Both the position numbers and the translations under genes were made by a program. The notes beneath the pieces are model-generated. The model did no database searches. It saw only the letters and a list, made by a program, of their open reading frames with translations, and was not told the DNA's origin. Positions 45,200-56,010 of a stretch of DNA of 64,000 bases are shown here, piece after piece. The stretch comes from Cryptomeria japonica (taxonomy: Eukaryota > Streptophyta > Pinopsida > Cupressales > Cupressaceae): NCBI RefSeq assembly GCF_030272615.1, contig NC_081415.1, forward strand, positions 421,936,757-422,000,756, read 5' to 3'. Each line of letters begins with the position of its first letter. Position 1 is the first letter of the stretch.

Positions 45200-46580
45200 T
45201 TAGAATTGAATTCATGAAAGAATTCAAAAATTTGGCTCCAACGGATCAAAACTGCTCTGAGTATTTTTCATTTTGCTCTTTCGCTGTTTCACAGAGCATA
45301 AAGCTCTTGCATGTTCATCTAGCGAAAAGACGCCAACTGTTGGATCAGATAGAACTTGCACCACTTTTACCCTTTTGACTCTTCCTTGCTTGGCAACAAG
45401 CTAAAAATCCTTTCGCTATTTCGCAATGGGTAGCCATCTTGCATCTTGACCTCACGAAGCTGTGCTAGCTATCCGATCAACTGAAACTTGATCGATCTTT
45501 ACATTGTCCTAACCTGGCGGTTTATATCACTAACCATGTTCAAAATGGTTAACGCTAACTATTTTCGCTATTTCACGAACGGTAACCATCGTGCATTTAA
45601 AGGTTATGAAATAACGCCCGCCGTTAGATCCTTCTTGAGATGCCCTTCCTTTAACAACCTGTTAGAACTGCCAGACATGGGCCCTCTGAATCAACACCAT
45701 TCACTTTGACATTCGATTCCTCTTGAACTGACGTGTCAACTTCCTACTCGCTGAAAGACTTCAGCAGGATCCACTTTTGAAATGCCACCTGTACCTGACA
45801 GGTCACCTCTTTGTCTTCAGTTTATATCATTCTATTTGTTGGGCCCACCACTTGGTCGCCAAGTTTGTTCTTTTTTTTCCATGATCTGGAGGACACGTGA
45901 AACCTTTTGATTTGCGATCCCTACCTCCTGGACTGCTCACTTGGAATGCCATGTCATTTCACCACTTAGCGAAAACTAACTCTCGAGCATCTTTGGGTTG
46001 TGAATCAACACAGGCCGTTGATTATTCTCTGAACCACTCACTCTTTACTCATTAGAAAACCCGTCGGCTTTTGGGACCCGCCACAACCTTTCGCTATTTC
46101 GCAACAGTTCAAACACGTGCGCTTTGATCTCACGAAATAACGAGGGCCATCCGATCAGATAGAACATGATCGGTCTTTAATCTTCCGACGAAGCTTGGAC
46201 GTTGGGCCCACCAAACCCTTTCGCTATTTCACAGAAGGGTAAAACTCGGTTATCTTTATCTCACGAAACAACGCGGGGCATCAAGTCTCAGGGACTTGCA
46301 ATGCTGTTACTCTTTCTACTAACCACTTCACCCAGGCCCACCATCTTTTCTCCATTTCACAACTTGTAAACCATGAGCATATTTAGGTTGCGAATCAACG
46401 CGGGCCATTGATCTCTTTCCAAACCGATTGCCCTTTAGCCAAGAAAGAAGTCCTCATCACTGGGTCCCGCCAAACCTTTTCGCTACTTCGCGATAGGTAA
46501 CTTTCGAGCATGTTGAGTTCGCAAATCCACGTGGGCCATCCGATTGACTGAGAGTTGCGCGACAATTACAAGGCCCGATG
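45200..46580. repeat. Diverged ~130-bp tandem array with an inverted core, upstream of cargo gene 1
   Basis: The marker TCGCTATTTC(G/A)C recurs at 45281, 45413, 45565, 46091, 46221, about 46350 and 46480, mostly 129-132 bp apart; 45695-46090 holds more decayed units. Each unit has a second marker about 40-50 bp on, CACGAAATAACG..GGGCCATCCGATC, whose CGAAATAACG is a near inverse of CGCTATTTCG. Each unit could therefore form a stem-loop. No coding sequence. Confidence 0.7.
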
Positions 46581-47910
46581 GTCATTAGAAAAGGCAATTT
46601 AAAGGCGAATAAAAATTGAAACATTTAAAAGGACCGCCTAGGTAAAAAACAATGGGGGGAACACTTTGCATGACAAAAGGACCCATTACTTAAGTGAATA
46701 AAGTAACACGGAAATAGAATTATAAGGGTTTTTTCTCAGACATTTTGAAAGTGATTAAACCTAAACCCTAAACCCTCTTTAGGACCCAAAGCAATAGAAG
46801 TCACAAGGCCATACCAGAACCAAGAATTTCATAGACTTAGCCAATTATGGAAAAGGATACCCATTTTTTAAACAGTGATAACAGTAACCTCTGAACCTTT
46901 ATCTCTTCCTTCAAAAATGAAACTTTCCATTTGAATTCCTTTCTCATATTGATTAGCTTAATAATATTTGTTCAATGTTTTTTATCGTTAAAAGATTACC
47001 TTCCTTTTAGATAAATTAGTTAGATTCTTATTATGTTGAAGAACATTTGGTTAGTTTTCTCCTTCAACTGAAGTAGTTATGTTTTATTTTGAAATGCTCA
47101 ATTTTTTATCTTAATATAGATCACAATTTATTTTCTTTAAGTATAGAATTAATGAAATATTACATATGGTATCAGAGCAACCAAGTTCGACATTGAACCT
47201 CAGGCTTTCCACCTATAAACAAAACTATATACATATGCAGGCGCACCATGGTTGAGATAATATGCATGCGCACTATATACAAAACTATATTCGCAAGTAA
47301 ATATTTTATTCAAATCCACAATATGAAACACAGAGTTTTACTGGAAGAACACAAGTAACCTTATCTCCTTTAGATAATATCACAAGCAACTACCTACAGA
47401 AAGATGTAGTAATCCACAATATATACACAAAGGAAAGACGACTGATTATATTATGTATGTTCGCAAAATGGTACAATAGTAAGCTTGAGGCTGTATTCTA
47501 CTTCTTCTCTAATGATCCTTATTGTTACAAAAATTCCCTCATTTATATGAGGGTATACATTGTCACCAAGCATCGTGTCTTTTCAGCACATAACTATTAA
47601 TTAGCACTTTTGTTAAAAAACTGGAAGATAAACAAGTTCAGCATTCCTATGTGTTCAATGTACTTATCATCTTTATACATTAGAACGTCATTGTTCAGTG
47701 TCCTCATGTCGCTTTCTGTTTGGAAATGATTGGATAGAATATTATTAACACAAAGTGACAAATCTTTATCCCGATCCAACTCTGCTACTGCTCAATTTTT
47801 CTCATCACTGAACTCTTGTTTCGATTGTTCCAATGATACTAACTCACCATTACTGTAAAAAGAGGGCACCCTAGGGGTATTCCCATCGTCCAGCCTCTGA
47901 TGCTCTTTCC
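46581..47910 (+). other. LTR-end-like sequence with a primer binding site; otherwise no gene
   Basis: A G-rich tract (AATGGGGGGAACAC near 46650) and, after about 500 bp, AATATTACA followed by TGGTATCAGAGC (47167-47178), a perfect initiator-Met PBS. No gag follows, so this is at most the junction of an otherwise lost retroelement. 47217-47258 duplicates 35848-35890 (AAACTATATACA(T/C)ATGCAGG and onward). Confidence 0.5.
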
Positions 47911-50798
47911 TTAATTGATTTGCCAATTCATCATGGACTTCAAGTGAGCCTCGGCTTCAATTTTCTCACCTGGATTCATCAGACTGTTGTCATTCATCAA
48001 GCCTTCCAACTGAGACCGTAGCCTTTCATGCTCTTTCATAGCTTTGACTGTTCCAGTGTATGTCTTCCAATAGATTTCTGCAACCTGCATCATACTTTTG
48101 AATCTATGGTCAACAACCTCGAGAACTAACTTATCCATCTTTTGTTGTTCCTTTTTTAGTTGACGAGATGTCTTTTGGCCCTGTTCCTCCAATACATAGC
48201 GTCTGTCAAGGCATCCATGGCATCTCTGTCAACACCGTATGTCATCCCTGTTTGACTGGTACCTGTATCAATCTGAAGCAATCTTGCTTGCAGCCTCTAT
48301 TTTTCTTCATCGGTTTTCTCATATAGGCTTTTGTATGTACAATTTTCTCGAACCAGAAACTCTATCAGATCTTGGTTCAGTTTAGCGACATCCAAATTTA
48401 GTTTGGCAGTTGTTCTAGGGCCAGTCTTTCCAACCTGTTGCACCATCAAATGTCCAAAATCTTCTTCTGTATCAACCAATATAGGTCTTTTATCTTTGGG
48501 ATAGATAACCCACTGTAGAAGAGTCTTCTGATTTGGATCATATCCTGATCCTCTAAAGAGTTTATCAATCTCTTTTGGCATCATTTTCCTACTTGGGTCC
48601 TGTTTCTTGAGGAATCCATCAAACAACAAGGCAGGGTTCATGTCCCATCCAGAGTATAATAGCACACCAACTTCCTTAAGCAATTGTCTTCCCTTTTGAG
48701 GTGTCATTTCTCTCATCACAAGATCCATCTCCTCTTGTAACTTTTGAAGTTGCTGCTCTTCTTCACTATTTCTCATGTTATTCCTAATTTGAGATCCTTT
48801 ATGTTGATAGAGGAATGCGGTGAACTCCTTGGAAGCAATCAAGTCACTATCAGCAATGAAATCCTCATGCTCCAAGAATCTGATGTCAGCCACTTCTCGG
48901 ACATTCAGTTGTCATGTTGCCAAGTCTATCGGTGTATCCTCTGCATAACCAGGGGGTAATTCTCTGCATAACCAGGGGATAATCCTCTCGAGGAGTGAAT
49001 GGAACGATGCCAGATGTGGAAGCAGGAGACATATGAGCCAAAGGCTCTGTATTCCTAATAGTATCAATGTAATCCCTAAAAACATGAGGCGGGACTCCCT
49101 CAAGTATTTCCAATTCATGCTCCACAAGTTTGTTGGCCAACTCCAAGGGGTCTTCAATCTTTTGTGGCACATTCTCATCCATTTTCCTTCTATAAAGATT
49201 CCATTTATAAGCCTGCATTGCTTTCTCAAACTTTATTCGCTTCACTCTGGCCTCTTCTCTGCTAATGTTCTTAATGAGGTCATCTGGTAGGTAAGATTTA
49301 TGCTCTCCAGCCTTTAGCTTTTGTGATGACTGGGATATCCTTATGTATCCTTCAAGATCGAAATTGGGCCTTGGATCCCCCATAGCCATGCCATAATAAT
49401 CCAATTTTGACTGTAGCAGGCCATAACTCTTTGAACTTTTCACAATAAAATCTGAAAATACTAACAACCCAAGTACAATTGATTGTTTTCCATGGCTTGT
49501 CAGATGTTTTGTACTCACTATTGACAGTTGCCTCACAATTTCCAGACAAGCCACTCTCTTAGGGATTGTAAGTGGTAGTAAGTATGGTCTCCCTTCGAAC
49601 CCGTATACCCTGACTTGTGTGCAGTCTGAAAAATAATACCAATCTCCCCAATTGTGTTCAATTGAGGGATCATCATCGAAATCTTTTGGTCTTAGGAATC
49701 TTTGAACCTCTGGTGCAAGGGCATGATCGCATGGGCATCCCAACAGTCTATATAATGGCTTGACAAAGGACTCCTCAAAATGCCAATATTGATTATTCAC
49801 ATACCTCTGGTCCCATGAAGAAACCCATAGTTGCACTGGTTTTCTCATTCCAACATTGTCATATGTCCTGACACATAACTCTTCTAGCCATAACCCTTCA
49901 TCTTGACCGACATACAATAGCATATGCATAAGTAAGGAATAAAGCTTGAAATGAACATTGATGACATCCCCCTTTAACTTTTCTAACCCATGATTCAAAA
50001 CCTCAACCAAATAAGCAGAAAAATCAAAGAAGCGAGGGTCCTTAGACTGCAAATTGGCACAAATGACCATGGCTGCAATATCCATCAAAGTATGGGCTTT
50101 TATCCCTAGCACTTGGGCAACACAGTAATAGGTATACTTGAAATATGGATGGAAAGAGTTGACATCATAGGGAGCTTTGTCATCCTGACCTAGTGGCACT
50201 AAGGACCTTGCATTCCTAGGTCTATGTATAGGGAGTCTCCAGGTTTTGTAAATGTGCTCTAGGTTAAAATATTCACTTGTTAACTTCTTGAGGTCAATCA
50301 ATTCTTCAAATCCCCAATCCAACTCGAACACAATTTCAATAACCTCCTTTGTGATTGCAAGAATTGGCTCACCCATGTAGTTATATATGGTCCTAGTTTT
50401 AGGGTCATAATTGTTTGCCAATGCCTTCATGAGCTCCACATTCATGAATACATTAGCCACAACTAACCTTCCTAAGTTCAATCGCCATAAATTGTTGATA
50501 GGTTGGGGGAAACTATTCTGTTGTACCCATATATGAATAATTCATACCCTCTCAACTCTGTCCATATGTGTCCAAGATCCTCAAACTGGTCCTCCAAGCC
50601 TTCCTCATCAGCTCTAATCTTCTTGGACCTCAAACTGGATGATGGGCACTGGTCAATCAGGTCCTGGGCCAAAGAACACCCTTCCCTTTTTTGTCTTTTA
50701 GGTTTTTCTTCTGTAGCGATAGGTTCTTTTCCCTTTCTAGTCTTATTAGCTTTAGATGATGATTCCATTTGAATTTTGAAAAAGAGGTCTGTGTGCAA
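47911..50798 (-). pseudogene. Cargo gene 2: paralogue of cargo gene 1, three or more frameshifts
   Basis: Pieces in order: 50798-50478 (basic N-terminus, ETRKGKEP-type Lys/Arg-rich; residues such as KPKRQKREG suggest a nuclear signal), 50481-48886 (531 open codons), 48893-48297, 48192-47911 (coiled coil). The 531-codon part aligns with gene 1: LNLGRLVVANVFMNVELM, ANNYDPKTRTIYNYMG, YSLLMHMLLYVGQDEG, RFLRPKDFDDDPSIEHNWG. It keeps intact the stretch that the solo LTR splits in gene 1. Frame breaks: a C-run near 50500, a 23-bp tandem duplication at 48934-48979 with a C-run length change, and another near 48290. The long open middle suggests later loss of constraint than most of the window. Function unknown. 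Confidence 0.7.
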
Positions 50799-51029
50799 AC
50801 AACTTACTTGGAATTACTAAGCTTTATCTATGAATTCGCCCAATTCCTGCTTTCACTTCGTCACCTGTGAATTCCTTAATGTTGTGTCCTTTGATGGTTG
50901 ATCCACTACTTATGGCGTATTTAATCCGTTAGTAATGGCGCTTTGGACAATGGTCACTCGGGCACACGTTTGAATTTAATGGCGATGTGATCTTCCCTGG
51001 GATTTGTTTATGAATTTCACGGCAATCAA
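50799..51029. other. Upstream region of cargo gene 2
   Basis: No gene. Contains three short AATGGCG(C/A) repeats (50910-50985) but lacks the ~130-bp array found upstream of gene 1. Confidence 0.35.
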
Positions 51030-52108
51030 TAATCATTTCGATGAGGATATGTCTTTCGATCATTTGTTTCTTTAGTCCATCGATCTCTTTGTTTCTATCG
51101 ACAATCCTTTTGTTTCGAATATTACTTCGATCAAGTATTTTTTCCCTTCATCGAAATACTGTATTCGGTCAATATGGCCGTCTCCTCATCAAAACATATC
51201 TGATATCCATTGGGTCTTATGTCGAAGAAACCTTGGGCTTCGGTGTCCTCCTTTATTTTCCATCGAAAAACTTCTTTCATCGATATCACTATGCCCCGTC
51301 GATGAATGAGTCTATTATCTCACCGAAGCTTTTCTTTATTTTCCCTTATCGTTCTTTACCGATAAAGTTACATCGACAAAACCACGCATATCAAGAACAT
51401 GCCTTTTAACCTCCTCGAAACCTATATCCTCATAGATATCTTTTATCGATGTAGCTTCCTTTTGTCTGATTGATATTATTCTTTCGATGAAAACGCTCCT
51501 TTCGGTGGGTCCTTTTTATGTTGCACCGATAGTATTATTTCCTCGAGAACTTTTCCCGTCGATGAAGACCCTCTCTGCTTTCTTCAATATCTTTTGTCGA
51601 TGAAGTTTAACCTCCTCGAAACCTATATCCTCATCGATATCTTTTATCGATGTAGCTTCTTTTTGTTTGATTGATATTATTCTTTCAATGAAAACGCTCC
51701 TTTCGGTGGGTCCTTTTTATGTTGCACCGATAGTATTATTTCCTCGAGAACTTTTCCCGTCGATGAAGACCCTCTCTGATTTCTTCGATATCTTTTTTCG
51801 ATGAAGTTATTATCTTCGGTGAGTCCTTTCGGCATTTCCTTCCTTCGATGGCTCTTTTATATCGATGATAATTATTAATTTTTTTATAAAAATGATCATC
51901 ATCGGAATTACGACGAATACCAAGCTTTCGACCGACGACTTCTTTGACCGTCGGTAAAGTCCATTGGATTGTCGAATTTTCAATGGGCATGGCATCGTCG
52001 ACCAATCCAACGTCGAGTTTTCGACGGTGGATTTTGTTGACACTCCGATGAAAATTCGTCAAAAATCCGACAAAAGGCCATCGAAAATCAGCTCTGAATG
52101 TACTAGTG
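51030..52108. repeat. Right terminal and subterminal region of the CACTA element
   Basis: TCGATG-rich repeats resembling 37020-38187, including a 201-bp tandem duplication (51411-51611 and 51612 to about 51805; CTCCTCGAAACCTATATCC starts each copy). From about 51890 to the terminus, inverted TCGAC/CGTCGG motifs (AATTTTCAATGGG, ACCGTCGGTAAAG) lead to the CACTAGTACATT end. Confidence 0.8.
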
Positions 52109-53130
52109 ACCTTAAGATTATGCATTGACTATAGGGTGTTGAACAAGGTCACAATAAAGAATAGGTACCCCTTGGCTCCAATAGAGGACCCTTTTTTATC
52201 AAATGAAGGGAGCAACAGTGTTTTCAAAGATAGACCTCTGATCAAGATATCATCAACTTGTAATTAAGGAAGAAATATTTCGAAGACAACTTTATCTTTG
52301 GACTATTTGGACAAATTTATCTTGGTATTTTTTTATGGCATCTTGATTTACTCTAGAAATGGGGAGGAACATTTAGTGCACCTACAATTGGTTTTTCAAA
52401 GGTTAAGGGAACATAAGTTATATGGAAAATTATCAAAATGTGTCTTCTTTGAAGAAAAGATCCACTACCTTGGACATATCATATCAAAGGAAGGAATAGC
52501 AGTTGATCTAGATAAGATAAAGGCAATAGTGGAATGGTAGATCCCTAAAAATGTTTCGGAGGTAAGAAGCTTTATGGGGCTAGCAGGGTAGTATAGGAGG
52601 TTTGTGGAAGGATTTTCTAAGATAGCAAACCCTATCACATCATTGCAAAGAAAAGGTAAAAGGTTTGTGAGGACAGAGAAAAGTGATAAGGCATTTCAAA
52701 TTTTGAAGGGAAAAACTAACTACAACACCTATCTTAAGGGTCCTAGATCCAAATGGACCCTTCACAGTTGTAACAGATGCTTCTATTGAAGGTTTAGGAG
52801 GAGTACTTATCCAAGATGAAGTGGTTGTGGCTTACGAATCTAGGAAGATGAAGACTCGTGAAGTTAATTATGTGCCCCATGACTTAGAGTTAGCAGCAAT
52901 TGTGCATGCCCTACAAAAATGGAGACACTTCTTACTTGGGAAACCCTATGAGTTAAAATCAGACAACCAAGGACTTAAGTACATTTTTACCCAACCCCAC
53001 TTAAATGCTAGACAAACAAGGTGGTTAGAATTTCTTAGTGAATGTGATTTTAAAATTGAATATATTAAGGGAAAAGAAAATAGGGTGGCAGATGCTTTGA
53101 GTAGGAGGAGACACTTGATGACTATAGAAA
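52109..53130 (+). pseudogene. pol: Element B RT remainder and RNase H (active site lost)
   Basis: Resumes at [13 protein letters not shown] one-base gain in a T/C run follows IED. About 105 bp of the RT palm present in element A (15650-15750) is deleted here. The catalytic LDDIL box reads FYGIL (VFFYGILIYSRNGEEHLVHL), so both active-site Asp are gone. RNase H follows after another one-base gain near 52710: VVAYESRKMKTREVNY, LELAAIVHALQKWRHFLLGK, GKENRVADALSRRR. Confidence 0.85.
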
Positions 53131-54404
53131 CATTCAAAACCACTTTCAAGAAGCAAGTAATGGAAGAGCAAGAACATGATCCATGGTATGAGCAAGTCAA
53201 ATTGACTTCAGAATATGATCCAACAGATCCTAAGGTTGAAGGGTACATGTTAGATTAAGAAGGGTTGCTAAGGTACAATAACATAATCTATGTTCCAAAT
53301 TCATGGGACTTAAGGAAGGTAGTCTTATCTTAGGCCCATAATACTCCTTACTCAGGACACCCAGGGTTTAATAAACTTTATGCAAATCTAAAGAAGCTAT
53401 AATTTTGGCAAGGGATGAAGAATGACATAGTTCAGTATGTGGCTAAATGTTTTGAGTGTCAAAGGGTAAAAGCAGAACATAGACATCCAACTGGACTATT
53501 ACAGTTATATGATGTACTTGAACACAAGTGGAAAGTTATTAGTATGGACTTTGTGCAAGGGTTGCCCATGTCACCTTCCAGGCATGATACAATAATGCTG
53601 GTAATTGATAAACTCACAAAGGTGACACACTTTATACCAGGGAACTTGTCAGATGATGCACCTACTTTGGCAAGGCGCTTTGTTAAGGAAATATTTAGGT
53701 TGCATAGGATGCTAGAGAAAATCATATCAAATAGAGATGCTAGATTCACTTCAAGGTTTTGGACAACTCTTCAATCAGCTTTGGGAACTCAACTAAATTT
53801 TAGTATTGCATACCATCATGAAAATAATGGTCAAATACAAAGGACAAATCAGATCTTTGAAGACCTACTTCGCATGTACTGCATGGACCAACATAAGAAA
53901 TGAGAAGAGTACCTACCACTAGTAGAGTTTGCTTACAACAACACTTTTCAAACATCTTTGGGAATGACACCTTTTGAAGCATTGTAGGGTAGGTCATGTC
54001 GAACACCTTTGAGTTGCGACAACCTCGAGGATAGAGTAATAATTGGTCCAAATATGTTGAAGGAAATGGAAAGGAAAACTAAGGAAATTAGGGAAAGGTT
54101 GAAGGAAGCTTCAAATAGGCAGAAAAGTTATGTAGACAAGAACAAGACACCAAGGGAGTTTGAGGTGGGAGAAAAAGTCTTCCTAAGGGTCAGACCACAT
54201 AAGAGTTCCATAAGGTTTGGGAAAAACACTAAGCTTGCACCTCGTTATGTTGGACCTTTCAAAATCTTGGAAAAGATTAATCCAGTTGTGTACCGATTGG
54301 CCTTACCTCCCCAGTTGAGCCGAATCCATGATGTCTTCCATGCGTCACTTCTTAAAAAGTATGTGCCTAATGAGAAACATATTTTGAATTGGGATGCCTT
54401 ATAG
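53131..54404 (+). pseudogene. pol: Element B integrase
   Basis: Zinc finger CFECQRVK; core ISMDFVQGLPMSPSRHDT and NRDARFTSRFWTTLQ. The third catalytic residue is lost: the region that reads DGQTERTNQ in element A is NGQIQRTNQ, Glu to Gln. Stops at 53256, 53902 (TGA at an expected Trp) and about 53985 interrupt the frame. The C-terminal [15 protein letters not shown] region is intact. Confidence 0.85.
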
Positions 54405-54575
54405 GTCAAGGAAATAGGGGGAATAACGATAGAACCATTTAGAATCTTGGAGAGGCGCCAGTACCAATTGCACAATAGAGAGGTTGATTAGTGCAAAGTA
54501 CAATGGAATCAGTATGACGAGAAGAATGCTACATGGGAGGACACTAATGAGATGCAACAATTGTTTCATTTTTTG
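54405..54575 (+). pseudogene. Element B chromodomain
   Basis: Same frame as integrase but separated by a TAG at 54402. Reads FRILERRQYQLHNREVD, a second TAG, then CKVQWNQYDEKNATWEDTN. The chromodomain signature is better kept than in element A (ILERR rather than ILERC). Confidence 0.8.
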
Positions 54576-54648
54576 TTTATGACTTATCATGAACTACAAA
54601 GTCTTATTTGGTTATGTTAAATAAGTGCATTGAGACGATGCACAATTT

Positions 54649-56010
54649 AAGGGGGGGAGGATGTCATAACCCTCTTTCTCTATCTTGATAAAAACTTGCT
54701 ACTATTGCTATTATATTTCATATCATTTTATGATTATTGTTAGAAGTGTTTTATTTATTAAGGTTGAAATTATTTTTAATAAAAGGAATTAAATGGTGGA
54801 CACACACACACACTTGAAAATCATAAATTTTATTGGCAACTTAATTATTTATTCAAAATTTTAATTGAGCACATGTCGTAGGAGAAAATGAGAAGCTTCT
54901 AGAAGTAGGTTTCAAATTCCACTTTCTTGCATGTAACCCCCACTTTGTCAATAATTAATTTTTCATGGATCAGTTTTTGGAAAAGAATCTCTAAAATGCA
55001 TTAATTCTCTTGATAGTGGAAAATGATGCATCTTTCTATATAATGTATGCTAACTTTTGAAAAAGGAGGCCATTGCATTTTTGATGAAAAGTAATTTCTT
55101 GATTTCTTGAAAAAAAAAAACATGATAGACGTAGGATATTGTTTTTTTTTTCAAGTTTTTGAGGAGATCTTACCAAGTTAGAAGGAAGGATTGAAGAAGG
55201 ATTCTTGGGGAGATTTGGAGGTGATTCAACATCAAGCGATTACGATCATTCCAAGTTCCCCTCTTCTCTATTTCTTTTTTTGAAGAAGAAAAAAATAAAT
55301 TTTATGTACTTAAAAGAAAAAGGGAAAAAATTCTACTTGCATGCATGGATTTGTATAGGTTTTAATAATAAAAATTTATATACAAATAAGAGGATAATTT
55401 TTTTTTAATGGAATATATATATATATATATATATTAATATGAGAAATATCTTTAAATCACTTCTATTTTCTTCACTTTGGATTCTATTCTTTTCAAGAAA
55501 TTTTAATTTTTTAAAAAAATAATAATAAAAGAATGAGATATATTAGGAATATATATATTTCCTTATTAAAAAAGATTTAGATTAGAATAATTTAAATGTT
55601 TTTTTAGAGATCCATGTATTTTTTTCATTTTTCTTTCTGTGTAAATAAATTAAACTCTTTATGAATTTACATTTTCAACTCTTTATTTATTTAATCCTTT
55701 GAGGATATTATTTCTGGAAATAATTCATCTCTGTGATTTTTCTTCCAATACATATTCTTCGGTGTAAATTTATTTCTCCATTTCTTCTTGTGATTAATTA
55801 TCTCTCAAATATTTAATCCTATGTGAATAATTATCTTGTGAAAATCTATATTTATTTTCGTTGATATCTCTCTTAATTTAATACATCTTTGTAAATGTTT
55901 TATCCCTCAAAATGAATTATTTTGTATGATTAATTACTTCTTAGGAATAAAATTTACTTCACTGTGAATATTTATTTTACCCTGTGTATTTTACCTCTCG
56001 AATTAATTTA
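54649..56010 (+). mobile_element. Element B polypurine tract and 3' LTR (first copy)
   Basis: Polypurine tract AAGGGGGGGAGGA (54649-54661), then the LTR start TGTCATAACCCTC at 54662. The LTR carries CA repeats (54800), a (TA)n run (55411-55434) and AT-rich sequence. It breaks off at about 56010 (TTTCCCATG), where the 3' UTR of the family begins again. Confidence 0.75.

Larger units (their letters stand above)
30736..52108. mobile_element. CACTA (CMC/EnSpm) DNA transposon, 21,373 bp, with cargo
   Basis: Left terminus CACTAATACATTTGG; right terminus, read inward on the minus strand, CACTAGTACATTCAG. The terminal 28 bp match at 22 positions. Flanking target duplication ACC at 30733-30735 and 52109-52111; CACTA elements make 3-bp duplications. 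Both ends also share TCGTAATTCCGATG within 200 bp. Excision of the element and one ACC restores an open RT frame in element B. Contents from left: PPR fragment, unassigned exons, TNPA-like gene, TCGATG repeat block, long minus-strand gene (split by a solo LTR), ~130-bp array, PBS-like fragment, paralogous second gene, subterminal repeats. No TNPD (Transposase_21) sequence was recognised, so it may be non-autonomous. Confidence 0.9.

Noticed and set aside
45200-46580. CRISPR-like or satellite array
   Set aside because: Units of ~130 bp are strongly diverged with no fixed short repeat and unique spacers; the setting is a plant nuclear transposon.
46756-46776. CCTAAACCCTAAACCCT, telomere-like repeat
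   Set aside because: Only about two units in unrelated sequence; too short to claim an interstitial telomere.
51736-52125. Minus-strand ORF at the CACTA right end
   Set aside because: It reads through subterminal repeats and the terminal inverted repeat into element B, so it is not a gene.
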